A DNA stretch of 64,000 bases from Pseudomonas nitroreducens (GCF_014204515.1 NZ_JACHLI010000022.1:1-64000); one strand, 5' to 3'; positions 33,879 to 42,447 are shown, numbered from the stretch's first letter. Program-made: numbers and translations. The notes: generated by a model from the letters alone, not told the origin.

Positions 33879-34282
33879 AGCAGAAGCTGCAACTGACCCA
33901 GCTCGAAACCGACCGGATGCTGCGCATCGCCCGCGACGAAGCGCAGCGCAACCAGTGGCCGGTATCCATCGCCATCGTCGACGACGGCGGCCATCTGCTG
34001 GCCTTCGAGCGTCTCGACGGTTGTGCGCCAGTGGCGGCCTACATCGCCACCGAAAAAGCCCGCACCTCGGCACTCGGCCGCCGCGAGTCCGGCGCCTACG
34101 AGCAGATGATCAACGGCGGTCGCAGCGCGTTCCTCAGCGTACCGCTGCTGCACGGCATGCTCGAAGGCGGCGTGCCCATCGTGATCGACGGGCAGGTGGT
34201 CGGTGCGGTGGGAGTATCGGGCGTGAAAGCCGAGCAGGATGCCCAGGTCGCCCGCAGCGCCGCCCTGGCGCTGGAGCAATAG
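33875..34282 (+). CDS. GlcG/HbpS family (DUF336) protein
   Basis: 135-residue protein of the GlcG/HbpS family. Family blocks include PVSIAIVDDGGHLLAFERLD, then EKARTSALGRRESG and GGVPIVIDGQVVGAVGVSG. Relatives bind haem or cob(I)alamin-like ligands or accompany glycolate and diol-oxidising enzymes; the function is not settled. It lacks a signal peptide. The start overlaps the ATPase stop as ATGA, making it the last gene of the coupled operon, followed by a terminator. Confidence 0.88.
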   Translation: MKQKLQLTQLETDRMLRIARDEAQRNQWPVSIAIVDDGGHLLAFERLDGCAPVAAYIATEKARTSALGRRESGAYEQMINGGRSAFLSVPLLHGMLEGGVPIVIDGQVVGAVGVSGVKAEQDAQVARSAALALEQ

Positions 34283-34286
34283 GCAA

Positions 34287-34314
34287 GAAAAAGGCCCCGC
34301 AAGCGGGGCCCCTT
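34287..34314. terminator. Terminator between the catabolic operon and trxB
   Basis: AAAAAGGCCCCGC, loop AA, GCGGGGCCCCTT: strong stem between the convergent GlcG-like and trxB genes, with an A-run on one side that serves the minus strand. Confidence 0.75.
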
Positions 34315-34338
34315 CCTGCACGCCGGCTCTTCGGGCCG

Positions 34339-35283
34339 TTACAGGGAATCCAGGTAGCGCTCCACATCCAGCGCCGCCATGCAGCCGGCGCCGGCGGAGG
34401 TGATGGCCTGGCGGTAGACGTGGTCGGCGACGTCGCCGGCCGCGAAGACACCGGGGATAGAGGTCGCCGTGGCATTGCCATCGCGGCTGCCGCTGACCAC
34501 CAGATAGCCATCCTTCAGTTCAAGCTGACCTTCGAACAGCGAGGTGTTGGGCGTATGGCCGATGGCAACGAACAGGCCATCTACCTTCAGCTCTGAAGCG
34601 TCGCCATCGTTATGCCGCAGACGCACGCCGGTAACACCCATGGCGTCGCCCAGCACTTCTTCCACCTGGGCGTTCAGGCGCAATTCAATCTTGCCCTCGG
34701 CGATGCGCGCCCGCAGCTTGTCCTGCAGGATCTTCTCGGCGCGGAAGCTCTCGCGGCGGTGCACCAGGGTCACCTTGCTGGCGATATTGGCCAGGTACAG
34801 CGCCTCTTCCACGGCAGTGTTGCCGCCGCCCACCACCGCCACTTCGCGGTTGCGGTAGAAGAAGCCGTCGCAGGTGGCGCAGGCGGACACGCCCTTGCCC
34901 ATGAAGCTCTCTTCCGAGGGCAGGCCCAGGTAACGTGCGCTGGCACCGGTGGCGATGATCAGCGCGTCGGCGCTGTAGGTGCCGCTGTCGCCCTTGAGGA
35001 TGAACGGCTTGCCGGCCAGGTCCACGGCGTGGATGTGGTCGAAGACGATCTCGGTCTCGAAGCGCTCGGCATGCTCCTGCATGCGCTGCATCAGCGCCGG
35101 GCCGGTCAGGCCGTGGGGGTCGCCCGGCCAGTTGTCGACTTCGGTGGTGGTGGTCAGCTGGCCGCCGGCCTGCATGCCGGTGATCAGCAGCGGCTTGAGG
35201 TTGGCGCGGGCGGCATAGACCGCGGCGCTGTAGCCGGCAGGCCCCGAACCCAGAATGATGACCCGTGCGTGACGATCGGACAT
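34339..35283 (-). CDS. trxB: Thioredoxin reductase
   Basis: 314-residue NADPH-dependent flavoprotein reducing thioredoxin. FAD site VIILGSGPAGYSAAVYAAR at the N terminus; redox-active CATC (Cys135 and Cys138) in SACATCDGFFYR; NADPH site VAVVGGGNTAVEEALYLA; C-terminal GVFAAGDVADHVYRQ. The ATG at 35,283 has CAGGAGG upstream. Pseudomonas usually carries two trxB genes; from synteny this corresponds to the trxB2 position next to the CHASE4 diguanylate cyclase and cysZ. The AhpC-like gene I remember between them in PAO1 is absent here. Confidence 0.93.
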   Translation of the reverse strand: MSDRHARVIILGSGPAGYSAAVYAARANLKPLLITGMQAGGQLTTTTEVDNWPGDPHGLTGPALMQRMQEHAERFETEIVFDHIHAVDLAGKPFILKGDSGTYSADALIIATGASARYLGLPSEESFMGKGVSACATCDGFFYRNREVAVVGGGNTAVEEALYLANIASKVTLVHRRESFRAEKILQDKLRARIAEGKIELRLNAQVEEVLGDAMGVTGVRLRHNDGDASELKVDGLFVAIGHTPNTSLFEGQLELKDGYLVVSGSRDGNATATSIPGVFAAGDVADHVYRQAITSAGAGCMAALDVERYLDSL

Positions 35284-35425
35284 GGCAGCCTCCTGGAGGG
35301 GGTTACAGAAGCGCAGAAAGAAAAGGGAGCTGCCAAAGCACCAGGGGGAAGGTTGGGAGGGCGGCAGCTCCACGGAAAGGTTTCTTGCGCGGAGCGCGGC
35401 GCCGGGAGACTGAAAGGCGCCGCGT

Positions 35426-35441
35426 TGTGACCGTGGTCACA
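35426..35441. promoter_or_regulatory. CRP/Vfr-type palindromic site
   Basis: TGTGACCGTGGTCACA is a perfect TGTGA-N6-TCACA palindrome, the consensus shape for CRP-family proteins, whose Pseudomonas member is Vfr. It lies 143 bases upstream of the trxB start and 260 bases upstream of the diguanylate cyclase gene. The rest of 35,284-35,701 contains no supported gene. Confidence 0.55.
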
Positions 35442-35701
35442 GAACGCATTGTCCCGCAGAATCCCCGGATTCCCTTGAGATAAGTCAGGGAGACCCGGAT
35501 TGGCCCTTGCTGCTCGTGCAGTTCGACTGGAGCGCAGCTTATCGCCGGGCGCCACGGCGACAGAAATGCCCAATCCCAATCCGCGCCATAGACAACACCT
35601 ATTGAATAACCGGCAGCGATGAAAGACCCACGCCGAATCCATCGGCAGCCGCCGGCCAGCTGACTAGACTGAAACCGACGCCAAAGGCCAAACCTCAACG
35701 C

Positions 35702-37633
35702 ATGAACCTTCGCGCCCGCCTGCTCTGGCTGTGCCTGCCCCTGTTCGCCGCGAGCCTCGCAGGGGTCTGGCTGCTGTCGGACCTGATCCTGCTCGACCGC
35801 TTCGATCGCGGGGACCGCCAGCGCCTGGCCGACGAGGTGCGCATCGTCCACAACCGCGTGGCCTTCGAGAAGCAGCGCTACCTGGACATCGTCCACAGCT
35901 ACGCCTGGTGGGATGCCAGCTACCGCTTCATGCGCCTGCCGCAGTCGCGCTTCGTCGAGGACAACCTGGACAAGGACCTGCTGGGCATCCTCGGTTTCGA
36001 CTACGTGATGTACGTCGACCGCGACGGCCGTATCACCGGCCAGCAGTGGAACCTGGGTAACCTGCAGCAGCGCTTCCCCGACCAGCCGATGCCGGACACC
36101 GACACCTTGCGCGGGAACATCCTGGCCACCGCGATCCGCCTGGGCGCGCTGGAGATGGACGGCGACTCGCGGCACACCCTCGACCAGTTGCTGCAGGTGG
36201 ATGGCGTGCCGCAGCTGCTGCTCAGCTACCCGATCAGCAGTTCCTCCGGACGCGCCGAGCCGGCCGGCGCAATGATCGCCGGGGTGCTGCTCGACAGCGC
36301 CCGCCTGTCCAACCTGCAGACACAGATGGGCGCGCGCCTGCGCCTGGTCCACGATCAGGTCCAGGGCAACGACTGGCGTACCCTGAACATCCCCACTGGG
36401 CGCGGCGCCACCCTGCTCAGCTCGCGCCGGGTGCTGGACGAGAACAGCCAGCAGATGTCCCTGCTCTACCTGGATTCGCGCGGCAAGCCGCAGCTGCGCC
36501 TGGAAGTCACCAGCCCGCGCCCGCTCTACCAGCAGGGCCAGCAATCGGTGCGGCTGTTCCTCTACCTGACCCTCGCCCTGCTCGGCGGCGCGACGCTGCT
36601 GGCGTACCTGGCGCTGGAGTTCCGCATCATCCGCCGGGTCACCAGCATGAACCGCGAGGTCGCCGCCATCGGCGAAGGCGACAGCCAGGCCCGGCTGAGC
36701 AGCCAGGGACACGACGAGCTGGGCCAACTCGCCAGCCAGATCAACCTCACCCTCGACCGCGTGGAGCGCAGCGAGGCGCGCGACCGGGCGATCCTTGACG
36801 CGATCCGCGACGGCTTCTTCGAGATGGACAGCCAGGGCATCATCCGCACCGTCAACCCCGCCCTGTGCCGCATGCTCGGCTACAGCAGCGCCGGGCTGAG
36901 CGGCCAGCACTTCAGCGTGCTGCTGCAGGACGAAGACCGCCAGCGCGCCCGCAGCCTGTACCGCCAGGCCCGCGACGACGAACAGGAAACCACCTTCTCC
37001 GCGCCCTTCCGTCGGCGCGATGGCCGCCTGGTCAGTTGCGAGACGCGACTGTCGGCGATTCGCGACAACCAGGGCGGCTTCCACGGCTTCCGTGGCATCC
37101 TGCGCGACATCAGCGACCAGGTGGCGTACCAGAAGCAGCTGCTCGACCTGGCCTTCCGCGACACCCTCACCGGCCTGGGCAACCGCAAGGCGTTCAACGA
37201 ACAGCTGCAGCAGGCGGTCACCCGTTGCGGGCGGGTGGCACTGCTGTATATCGACCTGGATCGCTTCAAGCAGGTCAACGACCGCTTCGGCCATGCCACC
37301 GGCGACGCCCTGCTCAGCAGCGTCGGCGAGCGCATGCGCGGCAGCCTGCGCCAGCCGGACCAGGCCTTCCGCCTGGGCGGCGACGAGTTCGCGGTGTTGC
37401 TGGAAAACGCCGAACCGGCCCAGGCCGAAGGGCTGGGCCAGCGCCTGCTGGACGTGCTCGGAGCGGAATACCGGCTGGCCGGCCAGGCCATCGACTTCGT
37501 CACGCCCAGCATCGGCATCGCCTTCTACCCGCAGGACGCCGTCGACGCCGACGCCCTCACCCGCGCCGCCGACATCGCCATGTACCAGGCCAAGCAGGAA
37601 CGCAACCGCTGCTACCGTTATTCGGCGGCCTGA
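35702..37633 (+). CDS. Diguanylate cyclase with CHASE4, HAMP and PAS domains
   Basis: 643-residue membrane-bound sensor that makes cyclic-di-GMP. Transmembrane segment one is at about 8-28. A periplasmic CHASE4-like domain covers about 40-275 (FEKQRYLDIVHSYAWWDASY and FDYVMYVDRDGRI), and segment two about 282-302. HAMP (ITSMNREVAAIGEG-like region) and PAS (about 365-475, DAIRDGFFEMDSQGIIRTVN) domains follow. GGDEF is intact at 559-563 with an RxxD inhibition site at 550-553 (RQPD), so the enzyme should be active and product-inhibited. No EAL domain is present. It corresponds to the PAO1 cyclase upstream of cysZ by remembered synteny. Confidence 0.92.
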   Translation: MNLRARLLWLCLPLFAASLAGVWLLSDLILLDRFDRGDRQRLADEVRIVHNRVAFEKQRYLDIVHSYAWWDASYRFMRLPQSRFVEDNLDKDLLGILGFDYVMYVDRDGRITGQQWNLGNLQQRFPDQPMPDTDTLRGNILATAIRLGALEMDGDSRHTLDQLLQVDGVPQLLLSYPISSSSGRAEPAGAMIAGVLLDSARLSNLQTQMGARLRLVHDQVQGNDWRTLNIPTGRGATLLSSRRVLDENSQQMSLLYLDSRGKPQLRLEVTSPRPLYQQGQQSVRLFLYLTLALLGGATLLAYLALEFRIIRRVTSMNREVAAIGEGDSQARLSSQGHDELGQLASQINLTLDRVERSEARDRAILDAIRDGFFEMDSQGIIRTVNPALCRMLGYSSAGLSGQHFSVLLQDEDRQRARSLYRQARDDEQETTFSAPFRRRDGRLVSCETRLSAIRDNQGGFHGFRGILRDISDQVAYQKQLLDLAFRDTLTGLGNRKAFNEQLQQAVTRCGRVALLYIDLDRFKQVNDRFGHATGDALLSSVGERMRGSLRQPDQAFRLGGDEFAVLLENAEPAQAEGLGQRLLDVLGAEYRLAGQAIDFVTPSIGIAFYPQDAVDADALTRAADIAMYQAKQERNRCYRYSAA

Positions 37634-37742
37634 ACTCCCCGCTGCCAAGCACATACCCGGCAAAACAGACGGCTCGCCGGCCCTTCGCCGGGTCTGCTAA
37701 GGTCGCCACGCTTTGCCCTTGAAAGATGCCCTGGAGATGCCG

Positions 37743-38483
37743 ATGTCCACCCTGAGCGGCCCGCAATACCTGAGCGAAGGCCTGAAACTGATGATGCGCC
37801 CCGGCCTGCGACTGTTCGTCCTGCTGCCCCTGAGCATCAACATCCTGCTGTTCGTCGGCCTGATCGGCTTCGCGGTCAACCAGTTCAGCCACTGGGTCGA
37901 CGCGTTGATGCCCAGCCTGCCGGACTGGCTGAGCTTCCTGCAGTTCATCCTCTGGCCGCTGTTCGTCGTGCTGGTGCTGCTGATCGTGTTCTTCACCTTC
38001 ACCCTGCTGGCCAACCTGATCGCCGCACCGTTCAACGGCTTCCTCGCGGAAAAGGTCGAGGTGGTGGTACGCGGCAAGGACGACTTCCCCGAATTCAGCT
38101 GGAGCGAGCTGATGGCCATGGTGCCGCGCACCCTCGGCCGCGAACTGCGCAAGCTCGGCTACTTCCTGCCGCGCGCCATCGCGCTGTTCATCCTCAGCCT
38201 GATCCCCGGCCTGAACCTGATCGCCACCCCGCTGTGGCTGATCTTCGGCGTGTGGATGATGGCCGTGCAGTACATCGACTACCCGGCGGACAACCACAAG
38301 CTGGGCTGGAACGAGATGCTCGCCTGGCTGCGCAGCAAGCGCTGGGCGTGCATGGGCTTTGGCGGCATCACCTACCTGGCCCTGCTGATCCCGGTGGTCA
38401 ACCTGATCGCCATGCCCGCCGCCGTGGCCGGCGCGGTGCTGTTCTGGGTGCGTGAAGGTGGGGAAAACGCGCTGGTGAAGTGA
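37743..38483 (+). CDS. cysZ: Sulfate transporter CysZ
   Basis: 246-residue inner-membrane protein that mediates sulfate uptake for cysteine synthesis. Four to six hydrophobic segments are visible, including LFVLLPLSINILLFVGLIGF and FILWPLFVVLVLLIVFFTFT. NLIAAPFNGFLAEKVE and the paired GYFLPRAIALFILSLIPGLN / TPLWLIFGVWMMAVQYIDYP blocks are family signatures. The ATG at 37,743 follows CTGGAG at good spacing; ATGs at 37,737 and 37,713 are in frame. Confidence 0.9.
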   Translation: MSTLSGPQYLSEGLKLMMRPGLRLFVLLPLSINILLFVGLIGFAVNQFSHWVDALMPSLPDWLSFLQFILWPLFVVLVLLIVFFTFTLLANLIAAPFNGFLAEKVEVVVRGKDDFPEFSWSELMAMVPRTLGRELRKLGYFLPRAIALFILSLIPGLNLIATPLWLIFGVWMMAVQYIDYPADNHKLGWNEMLAWLRSKRWACMGFGGITYLALLIPVVNLIAMPAAVAGAVLFWVREGGENALVK

Positions 38484-38566
38484 CCCAGCGCCGCTGCCCG
38501 GCGGTTGTCACCTATCGATCATCGCACTGTCATCGGCGCGCCACTGCGCGCCGGGACACTGCGAGC

Positions 38567-39763
38567 ATGACCACGACTCCCCTGCGCATCGCGCTGATCA
38601 GCGAAACCTTTCCGCCGGAAATCAACGGCGTAGCCAACACCCTCGGCCGCCTGACGTCGGGGCTGATGCGCCTCGGTCACCAGATCCAGATCGTGCGCCC
38701 GCGCCAGTACGGCGACGAAGGCCGCCACAGCGATGGCGAACTGGTGCTGACCCGCGGCTGGCCGCTGCCCGGCTATCCGGGCCTGCAGTGGGGCCAGTCG
38801 TGCCTGCACAAGCTGCTGCGCCACTGGAAGCGCGTCCGCCCGGACGTGCTCTACATCGCCACCGAAGGCCCTCTCGGGCTCGCCGCCCTACGCGCCGCGC
38901 GGCGCCTGCGGATCCCGGTGATCAGTGGCTTCCACACCAACTTCCAGCAGTACAGCGCGCACTACGGCTTCGGCCCGCTGGTGCGGCTGGTGACGGCGTA
39001 CCTGCGCTGGTTCCACAACCGCACCCAGCAGACCCTGGTGCCCAGCGCCAGCCAGTCCCTGGAATTGCAGCGGCGCGGTTTCGAGCGGCTGGCACAGCTG
39101 TCGCGTGGCGTCGACAGCCAGTTGTTCAACCCCGCCCGCCGCGACGAGTCGCTACGCCGCGAATGGGGCCTGGGCGAGCGCGATATCGCCGTGCTGCACG
39201 TCGGCCGGCTGGCGGCGGAGAAGAACCTGTCGCTGCTGGGCAGCAGCTTTCGCGCACTCTGTGCGGCGCATCCGCAACTCAAGCTGCGCCTGGTGATAGT
39301 CGGCGACGGCCCGCAGCGCGCGCACCTGCAGAAGGAGCTGCCCGAGGCGCTGTTCTGCGGCCTGCAGCGCGGCGAGGAACTGGCCCGGCACTATGCCAGC
39401 GGCGATCTGTTCCTCTTCCCCAGCCTGTCGGAAACCTTCGGCAACGTGGTGCTGGAGGCCCTGGCTTCGGGGTTGGCAGTGGTGGCCTTCGACCAGGCGG
39501 CCGCTGGGCAGCATATCCGCCACGGCCACAATGGCGTGCTCGGCGTGCCCGGTGAGGAGCAGAGCTTCTTCGAAGCGGCGAGCTGGCTGCTGGGCGATAC
39601 CGAGCGTCTGCGCCGGGTACGCCTGAATGCGCGTCACCACGCCATCCATCAGGCGTGGGACACGGTGGTCGAGCGCTTCGAAGGCTATCTGCAGGAAGCC
39701 TGCCGCACCGCCCTGCCGGGGAAGAGTCCCGGCGGGCTGGGCCACCCGGAAGCGCACAAGTAG
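38567..39763 (+). CDS. Family-4 (GT-B) glycosyltransferase
   Basis: 398-residue GT-B glycosyltransferase. The N-terminal half begins RIALISETFPPEINGVANTL, a pattern seen in GT4 enzymes making glycolipids (mannosyl- or glucosyl-glycerolipid type). The nucleotide-sugar domain holds VLHVGRLAAEKNLSLL, VGDGPQRAHL and FLFPSLSETFGNVVLEALAS, which carries the EX7E motif. It probably transfers a hexose to a lipid acceptor at the inner membrane, but donor and acceptor are unassigned. The DegV-family gene follows convergently. The ATG at 38,567 is the first plausible start; sequence upstream is non-coding. Confidence 0.85.
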   Translation: MTTTPLRIALISETFPPEINGVANTLGRLTSGLMRLGHQIQIVRPRQYGDEGRHSDGELVLTRGWPLPGYPGLQWGQSCLHKLLRHWKRVRPDVLYIATEGPLGLAALRAARRLRIPVISGFHTNFQQYSAHYGFGPLVRLVTAYLRWFHNRTQQTLVPSASQSLELQRRGFERLAQLSRGVDSQLFNPARRDESLRREWGLGERDIAVLHVGRLAAEKNLSLLGSSFRALCAAHPQLKLRLVIVGDGPQRAHLQKELPEALFCGLQRGEELARHYASGDLFLFPSLSETFGNVVLEALASGLAVVAFDQAAAGQHIRHGHNGVLGVPGEEQSFFEAASWLLGDTERLRRVRLNARHHAIHQAWDTVVERFEGYLQEACRTALPGKSPGGLGHPEAHK

Positions 39764-39766
39764 CGA

Positions 39767-40726
39767 TCAGGCGAAGGGCTTGGGCTCGGCGGCGAAGGAC
39801 AGGCTCATGGCGCCTGCGCCCAGGTTGATGCCGCCGGTGGGGCTGAGCATCGCCAGGTGCAACTTCACGCCCTTCATCTCGCAGGCATCCTCCAGCGAGG
39901 CGAAACCGGGCAGGTCGCGCAGCGCGGAGGGATCGCCGGCATAACTGAGGCACATCTGCGGCGCCAGCAGCTCGCCCGCCTCCACCCGCGTGCGGGCGAA
40001 GTTGAGCAGGCGCTCGGCGGACTTCTCATAGTTCGGCGATACCGACACCGGCTTGTCCTCACCCTGCACCAGGCTCAGCACCGGTTTCATGTCGAGCATC
40101 GAGCCCAGGCCGAGGAAGGCACCGCGCAGGCGGTCGCCGATGCTGCTGCGGTCGCCCTTCTGGAAGCCGCGGCGACGGATGTGCCCCAGGTCGCTGGCGA
40201 CCAGGAAGGTGTTCATCTGCTGGCTGAGCTGCTCCAGGCGGGTGCGCACGGCGTTGGGCGAGTTTTCCTCGCCAAGCAGGCGCACGCCTTCGGCGGCCAG
40301 CACGGCGAGGCCGGCGAACACCGTCTGGCTGTCGACCACCCGCAGGGCGAACGGCCCGGCAACGCCCGCGGCGGCGCGGCGCTCCTTGTAGCTCTGCAGC
40401 AGGCTGAAGGAAGCCTGGGTGGCGTTTTCGAAGATCGGACTGCGCTGTGCGGTCACGGTCAGGCAGATGACGTAGTCGAAGTCGGTGACCAGCTGTTCCA
40501 GGAACCAGTCGTGGGTCTGCGCCGGCGTCAGCGGCTCGCTGCCGTCCTCAGGGCCGACCTTGGGCAGGTCCTGGGAGTAGAAGCGCAGGGTGGTGTCGGG
40601 ATCGCGGTCATCGACGATGCGCCGCTCGCCCACCCGGATACCGATGGGCAGCACGCGAATGTTGTTGGCAGCAAGGAATTCCGGGGGAAGGTCACAGGTT
40701 GCATCGACCACCAAGCCGATCCGCAT
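39767..40726 (-). CDS. DegV family fatty-acid-binding protein
   Basis: 319-residue DegV protein, a cytoplasmic fold that binds a fatty acid in its cleft. RIGLVVDATCDLPPEFLAAN at the N terminus contains the phosphate/Ser-Thr motif (here DATCDL, where others have DS-S-DL), IRVLPIGIRV follows, and GHIRRRGFQKGD and MLDMKPVLSLVQGE are further family blocks. In Gram-positives the relatives deliver exogenous fatty acids to FakA kinase; no FakA gene is visible here, so the role in this organism is uncertain. Confidence 0.88.
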   Translation of the reverse strand: MRIGLVVDATCDLPPEFLAANNIRVLPIGIRVGERRIVDDRDPDTTLRFYSQDLPKVGPEDGSEPLTPAQTHDWFLEQLVTDFDYVICLTVTAQRSPIFENATQASFSLLQSYKERRAAAGVAGPFALRVVDSQTVFAGLAVLAAEGVRLLGEENSPNAVRTRLEQLSQQMNTFLVASDLGHIRRRGFQKGDRSSIGDRLRGAFLGLGSMLDMKPVLSLVQGEDKPVSVSPNYEKSAERLLNFARTRVEAGELLAPQMCLSYAGDPSALRDLPGFASLEDACEMKGVKLHLAMLSPTGGINLGAGAMSLSFAAEPKPFA

Positions 40727-40920
40727 GTCTTACTCCTATGGCCGTATCCCGGCCTATTTTTGTGTGAACGCGGTCATACTCTGCCCGTTTCGGACCGGGA
40801 AGTCAGCATGCGGAAAGGTGGGTCTCGGAAAAGATTTGTAAACGCCTGGGACGGTGCTTTCAGGTCATTCAGACTGCTTATGGGTCGCCATAATCGAGAC
40901 GTAGATTGTTGGTTGAACCG

Positions 40921-40991
40921 GTAGGAGCGGACTCCGTCCGCGATGAATCCGCTTCGCGCCGGATGGCATCGCGGACAGAGTCCGCTCCTAC
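40921..40991. repeat. REPIN (paired GCGGAC-type REP)
   Basis: GTAGGAGCGGACTCCGTCCG at one end and CGCGGACAGAGTCCGCTCC plus TAC at the other, inverted around a spacer of about 27 bases. It belongs to the same family as the elements near 51.6, 55.3 and 57.6 kb. Confidence 0.88.
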
Positions 40992-41025
40992 CTGAAAATC
41001 GTGCAGGGGCATGCCCTCTCCCCCG

Positions 41026-41145
41026 CCCTCTCCCTAAAGGGAGAGGGAGCTGTCCGTGCCGGCTGACGCAGCAGCTTCAACTCGCGCCGATCAGTCACCT
41101 CTCCCTTCGGAGCGGGGCGCGCAGCCAGGGTTAGCGAGAGGGAAA
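41026..41145. repeat. GGGAGAGGG-type palindromic repeat
   Basis: A ten-base-arm hairpin CCCTCTCCCT / AGGGAGAGGG with a two-base loop (41,026-41,047) is followed by a looser inverted copy from ACCTCTCCC to GCGAGAGGG (to about 41,142). This is a separate palindrome type from the REPs. With the REPIN just upstream it fills the 570-base gap 40,727-41,298, which contains no gene I can support. Confidence 0.6.
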
Positions 41146-41242
41146 CCTGGCCGTAGATTTCCGGGACAAAGACAGTTGCTCTTACGCAATGGGATGTGCC
41201 CGAGCAGACCTGCAGGAACGTCCGCGAGATGGGTTCAGCAAA

Positions 41243-41280
41243 ATAAAAGCCCCTGGCACCAATGGCGCCAGGGGCTTTTC
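41243..41280 (-). terminator. Intrinsic terminator after OYE-family gene
   Basis: Minus-strand stem AAGCCCCTGGCGCC / GGTGCCAGGGGCTT followed by TTATTTTG, 20 bases after the reductase stop. Confidence 0.85.
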
Positions 41281-41298
41281 ATTTCAACGGATCGCGAA

Positions 41299-42411
41299 TC
41301 AGGCCAGCGACATCAGCGCATCGCGGCTGAACGGCTTGATGTCTTCCAGACGGCCATCACGCACCTTCACCGCCCAGTCCGGATCGACCAGCAGGGCGCG
41401 GCCGACGGCGACCAGGTCGAACTCTTCCTTGTTCAGGCGCTCCAGCAGGCCGTCGATGCCCGAGGGCTGGGCGACTTCCTCGGTGTTGCCGAAGAAGGCC
41501 AGGAACTCGCTGCCATCCAGGCCGACGTTGCCGACGGTGATGGTTGGCTTGCCGGTGAGCTGGCGGGTCCAGCCGGCGAGGTTGAGGTCGGAGCCTTCGA
41601 ATTCCGGAATCCAGAAGCGGCGGGTGGAGCAGTGGAAGATGTCCACGCCGGCGTCGGAAAGCGGCTTGAGGAAGGCTTCCAGCTCTTCGGCGGTCTGCAC
41701 CAGGCGGGCGCTGTAATCCTGCTGCTTCCACTGGGAGAAACGGAAGATGATCGGGTAGTCCGGGCCGACGGCGGCGCGCACCGCCTGGATCAGCTCGATG
41801 GCGAAGCGCGAACGGTTGGCCAGGCTGCCGCCGTATTCGTCGGTGCGCTTGTTGCTGCCGTCCCAGAAGAACTGGTCGATCAGGTAGCCGTGGGCGCCGT
41901 GGATTTCCACGCCGTCCATGCCGATGGACTTGGCGTCGACGGCGGCCTGGGCGAAGGCGGCGATGACGTCCTGGATGTCCTGCTTGGTCATTTCATGGAC
42001 CAGCACGGTGCCGTCCTTGACCTTGCCGCTGGGGCCGTAGCCCGGAACGCTGGCGTCCGGCTCGGTGCCCAGGCGGCGCACGGCGCCAACGTGCCACAGC
42101 TGCGGAACGATCTTGCCGCCTTCGGCGTGCACCGCATCGACCACCTGCTTCCAGCCGGCCAGGGCGTCTTCACCGTGGAAGCGCGGCACGTTCGGGTAGC
42201 CGTTGGCGGCCTGGTGGTTGACCGTGGTGCCTTCGGTGACGATCAGGCCGACGCCGGCGGCGGCACGGCGACGGTAGTACTCGACCACCTGGGCGTGGGG
42301 CACGCCACCCGGGGTGAAGTTGCGGGTCATCGGCGCCATCACGATGCGCGTGGGCAGTTCCAGGCCGCCCAGGCGGAAGGGCGAGAACAGGGTGTCTACG
42401 GATGCAGTCAT
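41299..42411 (-). CDS. Old-yellow-enzyme family NADH:flavin oxidoreductase
   Basis: 370-residue FMN TIM-barrel enzyme reducing activated alkenes and electrophiles such as quinones or nitro compounds. FMN region: IVMAPMTRNFTPGGVPHAQV. The substrate and active-site block GVEIHGAHGYLIDQFFWDGS and the SNKRTDEYGGSLANRSRFAI motif are typical of the family. The ATG at 42,411 has GGAG six bases upstream. It lies directly downstream of a TetR gene and shares an operator-like sequence with it, the same logic as NemR-NemA, so induction by reactive electrophiles is likely. Confidence 0.9.
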   Translation of the reverse strand: MTASVDTLFSPFRLGGLELPTRIVMAPMTRNFTPGGVPHAQVVEYYRRRAAAGVGLIVTEGTTVNHQAANGYPNVPRFHGEDALAGWKQVVDAVHAEGGKIVPQLWHVGAVRRLGTEPDASVPGYGPSGKVKDGTVLVHEMTKQDIQDVIAAFAQAAVDAKSIGMDGVEIHGAHGYLIDQFFWDGSNKRTDEYGGSLANRSRFAIELIQAVRAAVGPDYPIIFRFSQWKQQDYSARLVQTAEELEAFLKPLSDAGVDIFHCSTRRFWIPEFEGSDLNLAGWTRQLTGKPTITVGNVGLDGSEFLAFFGNTEEVAQPSGIDGLLERLNKEEFDLVAVGRALLVDPDWAVKVRDGRLEDIKPFSRDALMSLA

Positions 42412-42431
42412 TGAAGTCTCCATGGCGACCA

Positions 42432-42447
42432 GGCGACCGGTCGTCTC
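42432..42447. promoter_or_regulatory. TetR operator, site upstream of OYE gene
   Basis: GGCGACCGGTCGTCTC lies 21 bases before the reductase start. The core GACCGGTCGTCTC is identical to a sequence just upstream of the TetR gene, and GACGACC/GGTCGCC are near-perfect inverted half-sites. Confidence 0.7.

Noticed and set aside
23341..34282. Recent horizontally acquired island
   Set aside because: I see no integrase, transposase, tRNA or direct repeats; codon use looks like the neighbours. A breakpoint is kept as a finding, but transfer is not supported.
35303..37663. 786-residue antisense frame opposite the diguanylate cyclase
   Set aside because: The plus strand encodes intact CHASE4, HAMP, PAS and GGDEF domains; the antisense product is repetitive.
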